Shown here piece after piece: positions 30,001-37,226 of a stretch of 64,000 bases of DNA; within the stretch, counting starts at the first letter, position 1; the number at the start of each line of letters is the position of its first letter. Position numbers and translations under genes: made by a program. The DNA comes from Saccharophagus degradans 2-40 (GTDB lineage: Bacteria > Pseudomonadota > Gammaproteobacteria > Pseudomonadales > Cellvibrionaceae), in the NCBI RefSeq assembly GCF_000013665.1, contig NC_007912.1, positions 3,217,501 through 3,281,500 of the forward strand, written 5' to 3'. Below the pieces are notes generated by a model. That model was not told where the DNA came from. It was given only the letters and a program-made list of their open reading frames with translations, and made no database searches.

Positions 30001-32207
30001 GTCGCAGCTTCATCCCACTCCGGCACAACATGTGAAATATGGGTGTTTGTGAAGTCACCGCTGGAATGATTAATTACGGCACTTGGGCTTGTATTGTTCC
30101 CAAACTCATCTTGTGCATCTTCATTTAATCCTTTTGGACATGCAGTTCGAACCTGGCTTGCGGTACCAGTTTTGGTACAATATTCAAAATAGATATAACC
30201 ATCCATATCATAGTCATTACCCCACATCGAATCTTCCCAAGATATTAGAAGTGCCCCCCCAAAATCATGCTTATCCACTACAGTTAGATCAACCAAGCTA
30301 CATGCAGTCCACCCACTATCCGTTACCCTCCTTCTACCATTACTATGCGCTTGACAAGTTGGTACAAACTTAACACTTTCTCCAGAGCTTGTTGTTATAT
30401 CGAAGCTTGGCATCGTCTCAGATAGTGAAACAGCATAGGTATTAACAGTTTGTTCACCGATCAACGAGGTTCGTAAATCAGTTTTCTTTGCGTAATAGGA
30501 AGCACCTGCTATTTTATAGGTACCCTGCAAACGGGGCACCTCTGGACACGGACCACTCGCAGCACTTAGACTAGGTATTGATTTAGCGTCACATTCATCT
30601 GCGGTGCCACCAGTTGCATTACCAACCACGTATTGCCCTATATTCAAACCTTCCGCTATACCAACTAAATCCGTTTCATTTTCAATTGATGTCAAATTAG
30701 GGAGCGCGTTCGTATACAAGTCACCATCAAAGTTATTCAAGCCCGTCGAAAGCACAATAATGGAACATTTGGAGCAAGGAGCGTCAGCACTAAATGGATC
30801 TGTCCAAGCCGCCGTTGGAATAAAACCATCATCAGTAACATAGGCAGAATTAGCGGAACCACCAGCAAAATACCTAAGGGCTTCTACATAGAGCTCCGAA
30901 ATCGGATTTCCCCAGTCTTTACACTTTCTATTATTCGAAGCAGTAGTAGAGAGGAAATTGTTAATTGAAAGGCCGTATGTATCACAATCATCATAATGTG
31001 TGTCACCATAGTCCCATCCCTGTATACGAAGGCGATTGATTGTATTAATAATTCCTGGGTCACCAGAGCCTTTCGTCAGGAACACTCCTGTTTCCAAATC
31101 TATTTCTAAATCTGCGGCTGCAGCATCAACTCCGCCCATGAGCGCAATATTTTTCCTAAGTACTCCACCGCGGTCTTTTTTCTCATAACTACCGGTCATC
31201 AAACCGAATCTAAACTCTCCGGTTTCTCCATAGCTTTGTAAAATGCCATATGGTTTACGAACGATATTACCCGAATCGTCTTCATATTCTTTACAGCTCT
31301 TAGCATCTGGCGAGTCCAATGCAGTGGAACAAGTTTCAACGCGAACAATTAACTCACCATCTGACGCTATACTTGTAATAGCTGAATCAGTAGGCCTCCC
31401 AGGTGAGAATTGAGACCGCCCTCCTTCACCACCAGATCCAGAATATTGGCATTGATTACGCTCACTTCCAGACCATGCTTTTTGATCTCCTTCAGCCATT
31501 TTTAGCTTTGGAGGGTTATCAATTGCTGACATATCGCCAGATATATCGCTTGCCCCCACATCGTAATCAGTAACATTACAAAAACTAACAACTGACAACC
31601 CTGTAATAGGCGTATAATCCGCTATAACCCCGTCAATTTTTGAAGCATCAACCACTTTAACAAATGCATGGTTGTCAGCAGGAATAAACGCACGCTGTAA
31701 AACAGTAGACGTGGCTGTATCCGTAGAGCGATAACCACCGTAGAGCACTTTACGCACAACATCTATACGCGTTGTGGTCAGCCAGTTCATAAAGTTACCA
31801 GACCACTGACCGCTACACTTGTGCGAGTTTTCAGCGACTTCGGCAGCAGGCGAGAACATGCCGTTGGCGTATGTATAGCAAAGATCTGAACGAAAATAGC
31901 CGTAGTACTCGAATCGATCGTTATAGGTAGTATCTATAGTGCCGTCGCCATCAAGATCGGTATAATCCGTATAGGCTTTGTGCCAGAGCTGGTTATCTCG
32001 CGACATTACAAGCATTACAAGCGGCGTAGTTGAGTCTACAACGGTAGGAGGGATCGCATCGAAATCTGCGACTGTTTGCAATTGCGCATTAGCATTTATA
32101 GCAATAGACGCCGTTATCGCCAACATCGCTTTACTTATTAAATTTACAAACTTAATGATTCGATTTCTTTTCACGATTTGCATTTCAATCACCATCAGCC
32201 TTTGCAT
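27039..32207 (-). CDS. pilY1: Type IV pilus tip adhesin/assembly protein PilY1 (PilC family), very long
   Basis: A 1722-residue exported protein, well above the 1161 of Pseudomonas aeruginosa PilY1. After a signal-like segment (about 20-42) the N-terminal part begins PLVMLVMSRDNQLWHKAYTD and LDLDGDG-like YTDLDGDGTIDTTYND, the pattern of the PilY1 subgroup without a DxSxS metal site. The C-terminal half holds the PilC/PilY1 beta-propeller, with YVGANDGMLHAFNAGFF at about 1156 and acidic metal-loop candidates (FDRDGDGNVISPEYE, VDHDADEGE). It caps the pilus with the minor pilins and regulates extension, adhesion and surface sensing. Its ATG directly follows the pilX stop (TAAATG). No membrane anchor is seen. 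Confidence 0.92.
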   Translation of the reverse strand: MQRLMVIEMQIVKRNRIIKFVNLISKAMLAITASIAINANAQLQTVADFDAIPPTVVDSTTPLVMLVMSRDNQLWHKAYTDYTDLDGDGTIDTTYNDRFEYYGYFRSDLCYTYANGMFSPAAEVAENSHKCSGQWSGNFMNWLTTTRIDVVRKVLYGGYRSTDTATSTVLQRAFIPADNHAFVKVVDASKIDGVIADYTPITGLSVVSFCNVTDYDVGASDISGDMSAIDNPPKLKMAEGDQKAWSGSERNQCQYSGSGGEGGRSQFSPGRPTDSAITSIASDGELIVRVETCSTALDSPDAKSCKEYEDDSGNIVRKPYGILQSYGETGEFRFGLMTGSYEKKDRGGVLRKNIALMGGVDAAAADLEIDLETGVFLTKGSGDPGIINTINRLRIQGWDYGDTHYDDCDTYGLSINNFLSTTASNNRKCKDWGNPISELYVEALRYFAGGSANSAYVTDDGFIPTAAWTDPFSADAPCSKCSIIVLSTGLNNFDGDLYTNALPNLTSIENETDLVGIAEGLNIGQYVVGNATGGTADECDAKSIPSLSAASGPCPEVPRLQGTYKIAGASYYAKKTDLRTSLIGEQTVNTYAVSLSETMPSFDITTSSGESVKFVPTCQAHSNGRRRVTDSGWTACSLVDLTVVDKHDFGGALLISWEDSMWGNDYDMDGYIYFEYCTKTGTASQVRTACPKGLNEDAQDEFGNNTSPSAVINHSSGDFTNTHISHVVPEWDEAATGEIQIRFALVASAGGNSLKFGYVLLGSDDDGAHVNELLKEGNDNIVSTAIFDGPDSNRTIWSRDAKKVRATPGTPSTLENPLWYAAKYGNFTDFNNSSTPDLTGEWDVLNVDGTVGSDGIPDGYFPVSNPANLPTAIKRIFDNLSERVSAGSAAAVNAQTGSGEGAVYQALYAPTVEGSNGEVSWVGSIHSLFIDDQGRIREDSAAPKAQLTDADNVLSFYFDDVEDETKIQRYTVGGVAVGDPITFTDSSFSPIWSAREQLGAVTDYISNRTYTSNASDGRYIFTSFDRDGDGNVISPEYETTNSGPGVTDKAHAFVASNFALSGSTATDHGYLGLASGVTEASVENLINFIRGQEGLPNSRSRSIYDGDGNATKYLIGDIVHSTPAIVAKPAAGYHLTYRDRTYREFAEHYRARRNVIYVGANDGMLHAFNAGFFNSTNTSFSLTDASGRATPHPLGSELWGYVPFNLLPHLQWLKSELYPHVYYMDGIVKTFDVNIFEDDTDHPDGWGTIVVAGMRFGGGEFYVDHDADEGETNPTDRIAMRSGYVILDVTNPEVAPKLIAEITHPDLGYSVSEPALIKYRMPNPDTGSYEGTSRNRWYIVFGSGPAGDTDAERQAALDEAVSSKSAKLFVFDLNNKSLSMSELTDNNGDPELASFVGGVESVDWTSDFVDDAIYFGLVSGDAATPGGKLKRGKLSFSESGDLNIDFSRDLFNGTSLAFSASPLAFRDVNNDYWVFAGTGRYYVAADNLSTQQQSFFGIKEPKASGIAALNTTVANASLVDTSTVDVYTDGRVFDEGAAVTLTANGATLVPETFEDVQEFIGAHGGWRFDLYYPVWDIIAPRMRVTTKAAMAGNSVIFTAYDATGEYCDSEGNGYLFAPYSNGGAPGPFAPVGTDSSDTISAAVSGDPNEERVLWGVPLGIGVPSSPIVTRPSADSDSGDSGCDEYMALVQKSTGEIVNEMLGCESYTSGRQSWREIPVTWEM

Positions 32208-32849
32208 TTACAGCTCAACAACTACTGTTGATTGCAACATTATAGGAGCGCGGTCGCCCTCACTTTCTGAGTACGCCGTAATTCGAAACAGTGGCTCACC
32301 GCTGTTGTAATTTGCTGGATCATCACCATTGAAAGGCGCAGTTCCCGCTGGAACGAAACATAGAAATTCGTAAAAATATTTAACAATTTTTTCTTGAACC
32401 TCTATCTCTAAATACTTACCTGCCGTAGACCATAAAGTGGCTTGTTCCCAAAACTTAACTCGTTCGGTTGTGCCTGCGGTAGGTGCAACTTCGCACTCTA
32501 TTTCGGTCATACCACTATCAAACACACCGTCAAAACATAACCCATTAGCACAGGTTGAAGTAAAACACTTTCCTGTGGTGCATGTATCACTTTGCAAATC
32601 AACAAGCTTTAAGTTCATTTGCGTAGATAAACTAAGCTCTGCTTCTCGCAAGCCAGCATCAACAATAGCGAACGATCTTTCTCGCTCAAAGGTAGATGCA
32701 GCCATTCGCATTTCTAGCGTAGAGGATTGCATGTTAGCCACACCGATAAGCGAAATAGCGGCCAACAAAACCAGAGCCACAATTAAGGCTGCCCCGCTTT
32801 GCGGTTTCGAAAGATTAGCTACATGGTTAGCATTAATAGTAGAAGCCAT
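32208..32849 (-). CDS. pilX: Type IV pilus assembly protein PilX
   Basis: A 213-residue minor pilin-like protein. It begins MASTINANHV and has QSGAALIVALVLLAAISLIGVANMQSSTLEMRMA, the PilX N-terminal hydrophobic helix, followed by a Cys-rich globular part (TCTTGKCFTSTCANGLCFDG). The ATG at 32849 is preferred because the longer frame to 32933 overlaps pilW with unrelated sequence. It sits between pilW and pilY1, the conserved order, and is coupled to both by short gaps. Confidence 0.92.
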   Translation of the reverse strand: MASTINANHVANLSKPQSGAALIVALVLLAAISLIGVANMQSSTLEMRMAASTFERERSFAIVDAGLREAELSLSTQMNLKLVDLQSDTCTTGKCFTSTCANGLCFDGVFDSGMTEIECEVAPTAGTTERVKFWEQATLWSTAGKYLEIEVQEKIVKYFYEFLCFVPAGTAPFNGDDPANYNSGEPLFRITAYSESEGDRAPIMLQSTVVVEL

Positions 32850-32856
32850 TTTCAAA

Positions 32857-33978
32857 CTACAACCCTCTGTTCCGAACTTGCACAGTACTGCTAGACAGCT
32901 TACGCATATATTTATCTGTGTAAGTAACGCCATTTATCGTAACGCTCTGGTCTTGATCAAACATTTCAATTTGCGAGCGGAAAATCAAATTAAATCGCAC
33001 GGCTAAAACTGCGGTCCAATCGCTAACGTTATCGGCGCTTACAAACCTATCAATGTCGCCATCCAACGGTGTATCAACATCGACACCGTAGAGTAATTCC
33101 ATACTCTCAACACCCTGAGCAATTTCTTCTGCGCGCGTAGACATTTCAGATAAAACCTGCCGCTTTAACGCTGTCACACCAGGCAAAACTGTTGAAGGGC
33201 CAATATAGTATGCGTTTGCAACAAATTGCATCACCTCTGAACCATCCCCATAAGCGGCGGCAGAATAGCCGCCGCAAGACGTCGGGCCGCAACTTGGCGA
33301 GGTGCAGTCAATACTCGTTGGCGCAAACAACACCTTCGTACAATTTCCTGCATCGCCCCGGTTACTGCCGGCGTTGTGTTTAATTTGGTTGTTATTACCC
33401 GCTGTTAGCTGGAAAACCCCTACATGGCGACAAGTTGAATCCACCACCATTAAAATATCGTCTTCATTGAACCTATGCGGCTGGTGCAGCTGCATTACAG
33501 CAGCATTAGGGCTATGACCGCTTATAGAAACAGATGTATCTGGGTCTGCATAACGCAATATAATTGCATCGGAGCCAACCGTTGCATTAGCCTGAAAGCC
33601 AGATGGAAAGGTGGATTTATCCGTACTCCCCTCGTACCCCATCAATGCGCCTCCATCAAGTAAACCGCCATCGGCAACAACGAGAGGGTCAACTGAATTA
33701 ACAACTGATGCTCGCTCAGTAGACCCGCAACCAAAGCTACCAGCCAAACGAATATCACGTGTAAGCAGTGCTGTGGCAAAACGCTGGTTTTCTTGAAGTA
33801 TTCCTGTTTCTTGTTCAGATATATGGGCATTCCTACCGGACAGCATCACCGATAGCACGCCGCCAAAAATAAATGCGGCAATTAACATCGAAATCAAAAG
33901 CTCTATAAGCGATAACCCTAGTTGAGCGCTCGATTTACCATCTGAACAACCCAACACACGACCCGCAATATTTGACAT
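32857..33978 (-). CDS. pilW: Type IV pilus assembly protein PilW
   Basis: A 373-residue minor pilin: after a long leader (MSNIAGRVLGCSDGKSSAQLG) comes LSLIELLISMLIAAFIFGGVLS with Glu at +5. The rest is a large beta-rich domain with several Cys residues, including an SIDCTSPSCGPTSCGG cluster. PilW links PilV/FimU to PilX in the minor pilin priming complex. It starts one base after the pilV gene ends and precedes pilX. Confidence 0.92.
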   Translation of the reverse strand: MSNIAGRVLGCSDGKSSAQLGLSLIELLISMLIAAFIFGGVLSVMLSGRNAHISEQETGILQENQRFATALLTRDIRLAGSFGCGSTERASVVNSVDPLVVADGGLLDGGALMGYEGSTDKSTFPSGFQANATVGSDAIILRYADPDTSVSISGHSPNAAVMQLHQPHRFNEDDILMVVDSTCRHVGVFQLTAGNNNQIKHNAGSNRGDAGNCTKVLFAPTSIDCTSPSCGPTSCGGYSAAAYGDGSEVMQFVANAYYIGPSTVLPGVTALKRQVLSEMSTRAEEIAQGVESMELLYGVDVDTPLDGDIDRFVSADNVSDWTAVLAVRFNLIFRSQIEMFDQDQSVTINGVTYTDKYMRKLSSSTVQVRNRGL

Positions 33979-33979
33979 T

Positions 33980-34450
33980 CTAAATTCTCACATCCAAATC
34001 GACTTGCTCATACACAGGCTCGTCGGTATCTTTATCGTACCCAGTTACAAAACGAATACTAATTACATACTCTTTATCGCCAGATGCCTCTATTTGGCCT
34101 TCGCCACCTGGTAACAGGTTCTGTACATTCGTCAACCAGTGATGCTTATTCCACGCTGCGATTTGAGACGGCGAGCATTCAGATGTGCTTGCCGTACAAG
34201 CCGGCGCAGCAGGGATTGCGTCATCAAAGTTGATGGTGTAACTACCAGGTGAAGAGGGAGAGGTTAGCATTGCCTCGTATATATCGGCTGCCAAGGTTGT
34301 GGCTTGCGAATATTGTGCAGAGTTCTGATTCATCTGAATGGCACGCGTTTGCATGGCTAGCACTCCAAGCATACCAATTGCCAGCACAAATAGAGCAACC
34401 ATAACTTCGATCAATGATGAACCGTTCTGTGATTTGACGCACTTAACCAT
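33980..34450 (-). CDS. pilV: Type IV pilus minor pilin PilV
   Basis: A 156-residue prepilin: leader MVKCVKSQNG, then SSLIEVMVALFVLAIGMLGVLAMQTRAIQMN, the PilV helix. The globular domain is short and ends ...YEQVDLDVRI. The family is a component of the pilus-initiating minor pilin complex. It lies two bases downstream of fimU and just before pilW. Confidence 0.92.
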   Translation of the reverse strand: MVKCVKSQNGSSLIEVMVALFVLAIGMLGVLAMQTRAIQMNQNSAQYSQATTLAADIYEAMLTSPSSPGSYTINFDDAIPAAPACTASTSECSPSQIAAWNKHHWLTNVQNLLPGGEGQIEASGDKEYVISIRFVTGYDKDTDEPVYEQVDLDVRI

Positions 34451-34452
34451 AA

Positions 34453-35067
34453 TTAACAGTCCAAATTAGTTGATACGGCCACGCCAGCATCATTTTGAAA
34501 AATTCTGTCATGAACTCCATCGCCATTATCATCACGAGAGTAAACGACTCTTCCGGACCGCTCTAACATTAGCCCCCTTGCGAAAGAATCCTCCGAATCA
34601 CTGGGGCAAATCTGAACGTATACCCGATTGGAGTTATAGGTAAACCCGCGCAAACTAAAAGTAACAAAGCTTACTGCTGCATCTGCATCTGGATCGACAA
34701 CACTAGGAACAGCGCTTCCCTCATACACATTGGCACGAAGTAAAGTCTCACCGTTATCCAACACGCCGTTACCAAAACCCGCTGTACTGCTATCAATAAA
34801 AATTATCCATCCATCAGACCATACACCGGCATTACACGATGCACCATTAGAACTAGAACAAACACTAATCACCCTATTGCGAGTAACAGCTTCACTGCGT
34901 GCGTATACTAATGCACTGTGAAAATCACGCTGCAATGATCTAATGGACTGAGTTTTGATTGTTGAATCCATCATGGGTGCTGCAAGCGCCACAAGAACCG
35001 CAGCCATGAGGAGCGTTAACATCAACTCTAAAAGGGTAAAACCAGAATGGGGAATAATCTTTTTCAT
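34453..35067 (-). CDS. fimU: Minor pilin FimU (GspH/FimT family)
   Basis: A 204-residue prepilin: leader MKKIIPHSG, then FTLLELMLTLLMAAVLVALAAPMM with Glu at +5, a GspH-type domain with SEAVTRNRVISVCSSSNGASC...WSDGWIIFID, and a C-terminal SGRVVYSRDDNGDGVHDR loop and terminal Cys. It heads the pilV-pilW-pilX-pilY1-pilE operon. The ATG at 35067 opens directly on the leader; a GTG three codons upstream is possible. The sequence resembles the fimT gene near pilR, suggesting paralogy. Confidence 0.88.
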   Translation of the reverse strand: MKKIIPHSGFTLLELMLTLLMAAVLVALAAPMMDSTIKTQSIRSLQRDFHSALVYARSEAVTRNRVISVCSSSNGASCNAGVWSDGWIIFIDSSTAGFGNGVLDNGETLLRANVYEGSAVPSVVDPDADAAVSFVTFSLRGFTYNSNRVYVQICPSDSEDSFARGLMLERSGRVVYSRDDNGDGVHDRIFQNDAGVAVSTNLDC

Positions 35068-35160
35068 AGCATGCACTCTAGCAAACAGTTTTGGCTAGTG
35101 TAACGCGGATACAGATAACCGGTATAGACGTACGACAAGTGGTTATGATGGGCTTAAAAG

Positions 35161-35176
35161 TGAGAAAAGTGTCACA
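35161..35176. promoter_or_regulatory. CRP/Vfr-like site upstream of the minor pilin operon
   Basis: TGAGAAAAGTGTCACA matches TGTGA-N6-TCACA at nine of ten defined positions. It lies 94 nt upstream of the fimU start codon, a sensible distance for an activator. Vfr, the Pseudomonas CRP homologue, influences type IV pilus genes, which fits, but a single imperfect site is weak evidence. Confidence 0.4.
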
Positions 35177-35234
35177 CCGGAACAGTGATGAGCGCCCAAA
35201 GCGGCCTCTTTCAGCACGCTTTGGGAAGGTAGCG

Positions 35235-36170
35235 CTATACGCGCAGCTCTTTGGGCAAACTAAAGCTGATGTTTTCTTCTTGCCCTTGCAACTCAACAGG
35301 GGCAGATGCACCAATGGCTTTTAGGCCTTCTATTACATCTCTCACCAATACCTCTGGTGCTGAAGCGCCTGCGGTAATGCCGATGTTTTTACAGTTTGCG
35401 AACCAGCTTTTATCTAGGTCTTCTGGGCCATCAATAAGGTAGGCGGCGGTACCGCAGCGCTCGGCAAGCTCGCGCAGGCGGTTGGAGTTAGAGCTATTGG
35501 GAGAGCCCACTACAAGCACTAGGTCGCACTCTAAGGCCAACTGTTTTACAGCATCTTGCCGGTTTTGGGTGGCATAGCAAATATCATCTTTCCGCGGGCC
35601 TGTAATGTGGGGGAATTTGGCGCGCAGCGAATCGATAACCCTCGCGGTATCGTCCATCGAAAGCGTTGTTTGGGTAACGTAAGATAAGCGCGTTGGGTCG
35701 CGTACCTCTAGCTGCTCTACGTCGCTCTCGTCTTCCACCAAGTAGATAGCTCCACCATTGGCGGTATCATACTGGCCCATGGTGCCCTCTACTTCTGGGT
35801 GGCCCTCGTGGCCAATCAGCACACACTCGCAACCATCGTTACTGTATTTGGCCACTTCCATATGCACTTTGGTTACCAGTGGGCAGGTGGCATCAAACAC
35901 TTTCAAACCACGGCGATCCGCTTCTTGGCGCACGGCTTGCGATACACCGTGGGCGCTAAAGATGACGATCACGTCGTCTGGCACGGCTTCAAGCTCGTCC
36001 ACAAATATCGCACCGCGCTCTTTTAAGCGCTCGACTACAAATTTATTGTGTACAACTTCGTGACGCACATATATAGGGGCACCGAACACATCCAGGGCGC
36101 GATTCACAATATCAATTGCGCGGTCTACACCGGCACAAAAACCGCGCGGGTTGGCTAATTTTATTTCCAT
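35235..36170 (-). CDS. ispH: 4-hydroxy-3-methylbut-2-enyl diphosphate reductase
   Basis: A 311-residue iron-sulfur enzyme, the last step of the MEP isoprenoid pathway, giving IPP and DMAPP. The three cluster cysteines are in [21 protein letters not shown] and [10 protein letters not shown]; the conserved TQTTLSMDD and [11 protein letters not shown] motifs are present. Length and start are standard. It follows fkpB, the usual lspA-fkpB-ispH order. Confidence 0.97.
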   Translation of the reverse strand: MEIKLANPRGFCAGVDRAIDIVNRALDVFGAPIYVRHEVVHNKFVVERLKERGAIFVDELEAVPDDVIVIFSAHGVSQAVRQEADRRGLKVFDATCPLVTKVHMEVAKYSNDGCECVLIGHEGHPEVEGTMGQYDTANGGAIYLVEDESDVEQLEVRDPTRLSYVTQTTLSMDDTARVIDSLRAKFPHITGPRKDDICYATQNRQDAVKQLALECDLVLVVGSPNSSNSNRLRELAERCGTAAYLIDGPEDLDKSWFANCKNIGITAGASAPEVLVRDVIEGLKAIGASAPVELQGQEENISFSLPKELRV

Positions 36171-36211
36171 AAATAAGAACGCTCTCTACCTAGGCAGAAG
36201 GTTAATTATGT

Positions 36212-36667
36212 TTAGTGAGTCGTCGCCGGCTTTACGGAGACTATCTCAACTTCAAAGGTAATTTCTCGCCCTGCTAATGGGTGGTTAAAATCAACTTTAA
36301 CAATTTCTTCGCCAATTTCAGCAATCACTCCGGGCATTTCACCACCGTTAGCATCTGCAAACGACACCACCAAGCCTTGCGCTAGCTCCATATCGGCGGC
36401 AAACACTTTACGCTTTACTTCTTGAATATTATTTGGGTTGGGCTGACCGAAACCCTGTTCGGGCGGAATGTGCATGGCTTTTTTATCGCCGGCGATTAAC
36501 CCGAAAATAGCTTGCTCAAAACCTGGGAGCAGCTTGCCATCGCCAACTACAAAGGTGGCGGGCTTAGATTCGAAATTACTGTCTACTACGGCACCATCTT
36601 CTAGGGTCAACGCGAAGTGCAAAGTCACTTCCATACCGGCGCCAACTGCTAATACATCGTTTGTCAC
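36212..36667 (-). CDS. fkpB: FKBP-type peptidyl-prolyl isomerase (SlpA/FkpB type)
   Basis: A 151-residue FKBP with insert-in-flap domain: VTLHFALTLEDGAVVDSNFESKPATFVVGDGKLLPGFEQAIFGL, then the flap insertion VFAADMELAQGLVVSFADANGGEMPGVI and the returning strand DFNHPLAGREITFEVEIV. These cytoplasmic enzymes isomerise proline bonds and act as chaperones. It lies between lspA and ispH as in Pseudomonas. Confidence 0.94.
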   Translation of the reverse strand: MTNDVLAVGAGMEVTLHFALTLEDGAVVDSNFESKPATFVVGDGKLLPGFEQAIFGLIAGDKKAMHIPPEQGFGQPNPNNIQEVKRKVFAADMELAQGLVVSFADANGGEMPGVIAEIGEEIVKVDFNHPLAGREITFEVEIVSVKPATTH

Positions 36668-36689
36668 AATTAGTCCTGCTACCGCGCGC

Positions 36690-37226
36690 TTAAGCGTCGG
36701 CTGTCTTTTTTAATTTAGGTTGAATAAATAGCGCATCGTAAATAAGTATGCCTGCGCCTACAGTAATTGCAGAATCGGCAATATTAAATGCGGGAAAGTA
36801 GTATCCCCAGCCGTGCACTTCAATAAAGTCAATTACGTGACCAAGCAGCATGCGGTCGTAAAGGTTGCCTATTGCACCGCCCAGCACCAGCGCCAAAGCC
36901 AAAGCTTCTGTCCACCGGCTTTTATCTAGCTTGGCAATCCAAATAGTAATAGCAACACTCACCCCTGCCGCCAACGCACCCAAGCCCCAGCGCTGCGCAC
37001 CGCCCCAATCGGCAAACATACTAAATGCCGCACCGGGGTTGTAGCGCAAGGTAAAGTTAAAGAAGCCAGTAATTTCTACCGGTTGGTTATACAACAGTTG
37101 TGCTTCAGCTATTTGCTTAGTGATTTGATCTAACACAATCACAACAAACGCTATGGCATACCAAACCCACGGGCTTTTCGCTAAAAAAGCATTGAGCGAC
37201 TCATTTGATTGACTAGGCGAATTCAC
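36690..37226 (-). CDS. lspA: Lipoprotein signal peptidase
   Basis: About 178 residues with four transmembrane segments. The catalytic Asp pair lies in [21 protein letters not shown] and [34 protein letters not shown] and NPGAAFS are also typical. It cleaves prolipoproteins after diacylglyceryl transfer. I choose the GTG at 37226, with AAGGGG upstream and a short overlap with the ileS stop; an ATG at 37244 is an alternative. It is translationally coupled to ileS. Confidence 0.95.
   Translation of the reverse strand: MNSPSQSNESLNAFLAKSPWVWYAIAFVVIVLDQITKQIAEAQLLYNQPVEITGFFNFTLRYNPGAAFSMFADWGGAQRWGLGALAAGVSVAITIWIAKLDKSRWTEALALALVLGGAIGNLYDRMLLGHVIDFIEVHGWGYYFPAFNIADSAITVGAGILIYDALFIQPKLKKTADA

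Noticed and set aside
32437-33006. A 189-codon open frame opposite pilX and pilW
   Set aside because: It spans two real genes on the other strand and has no family features.
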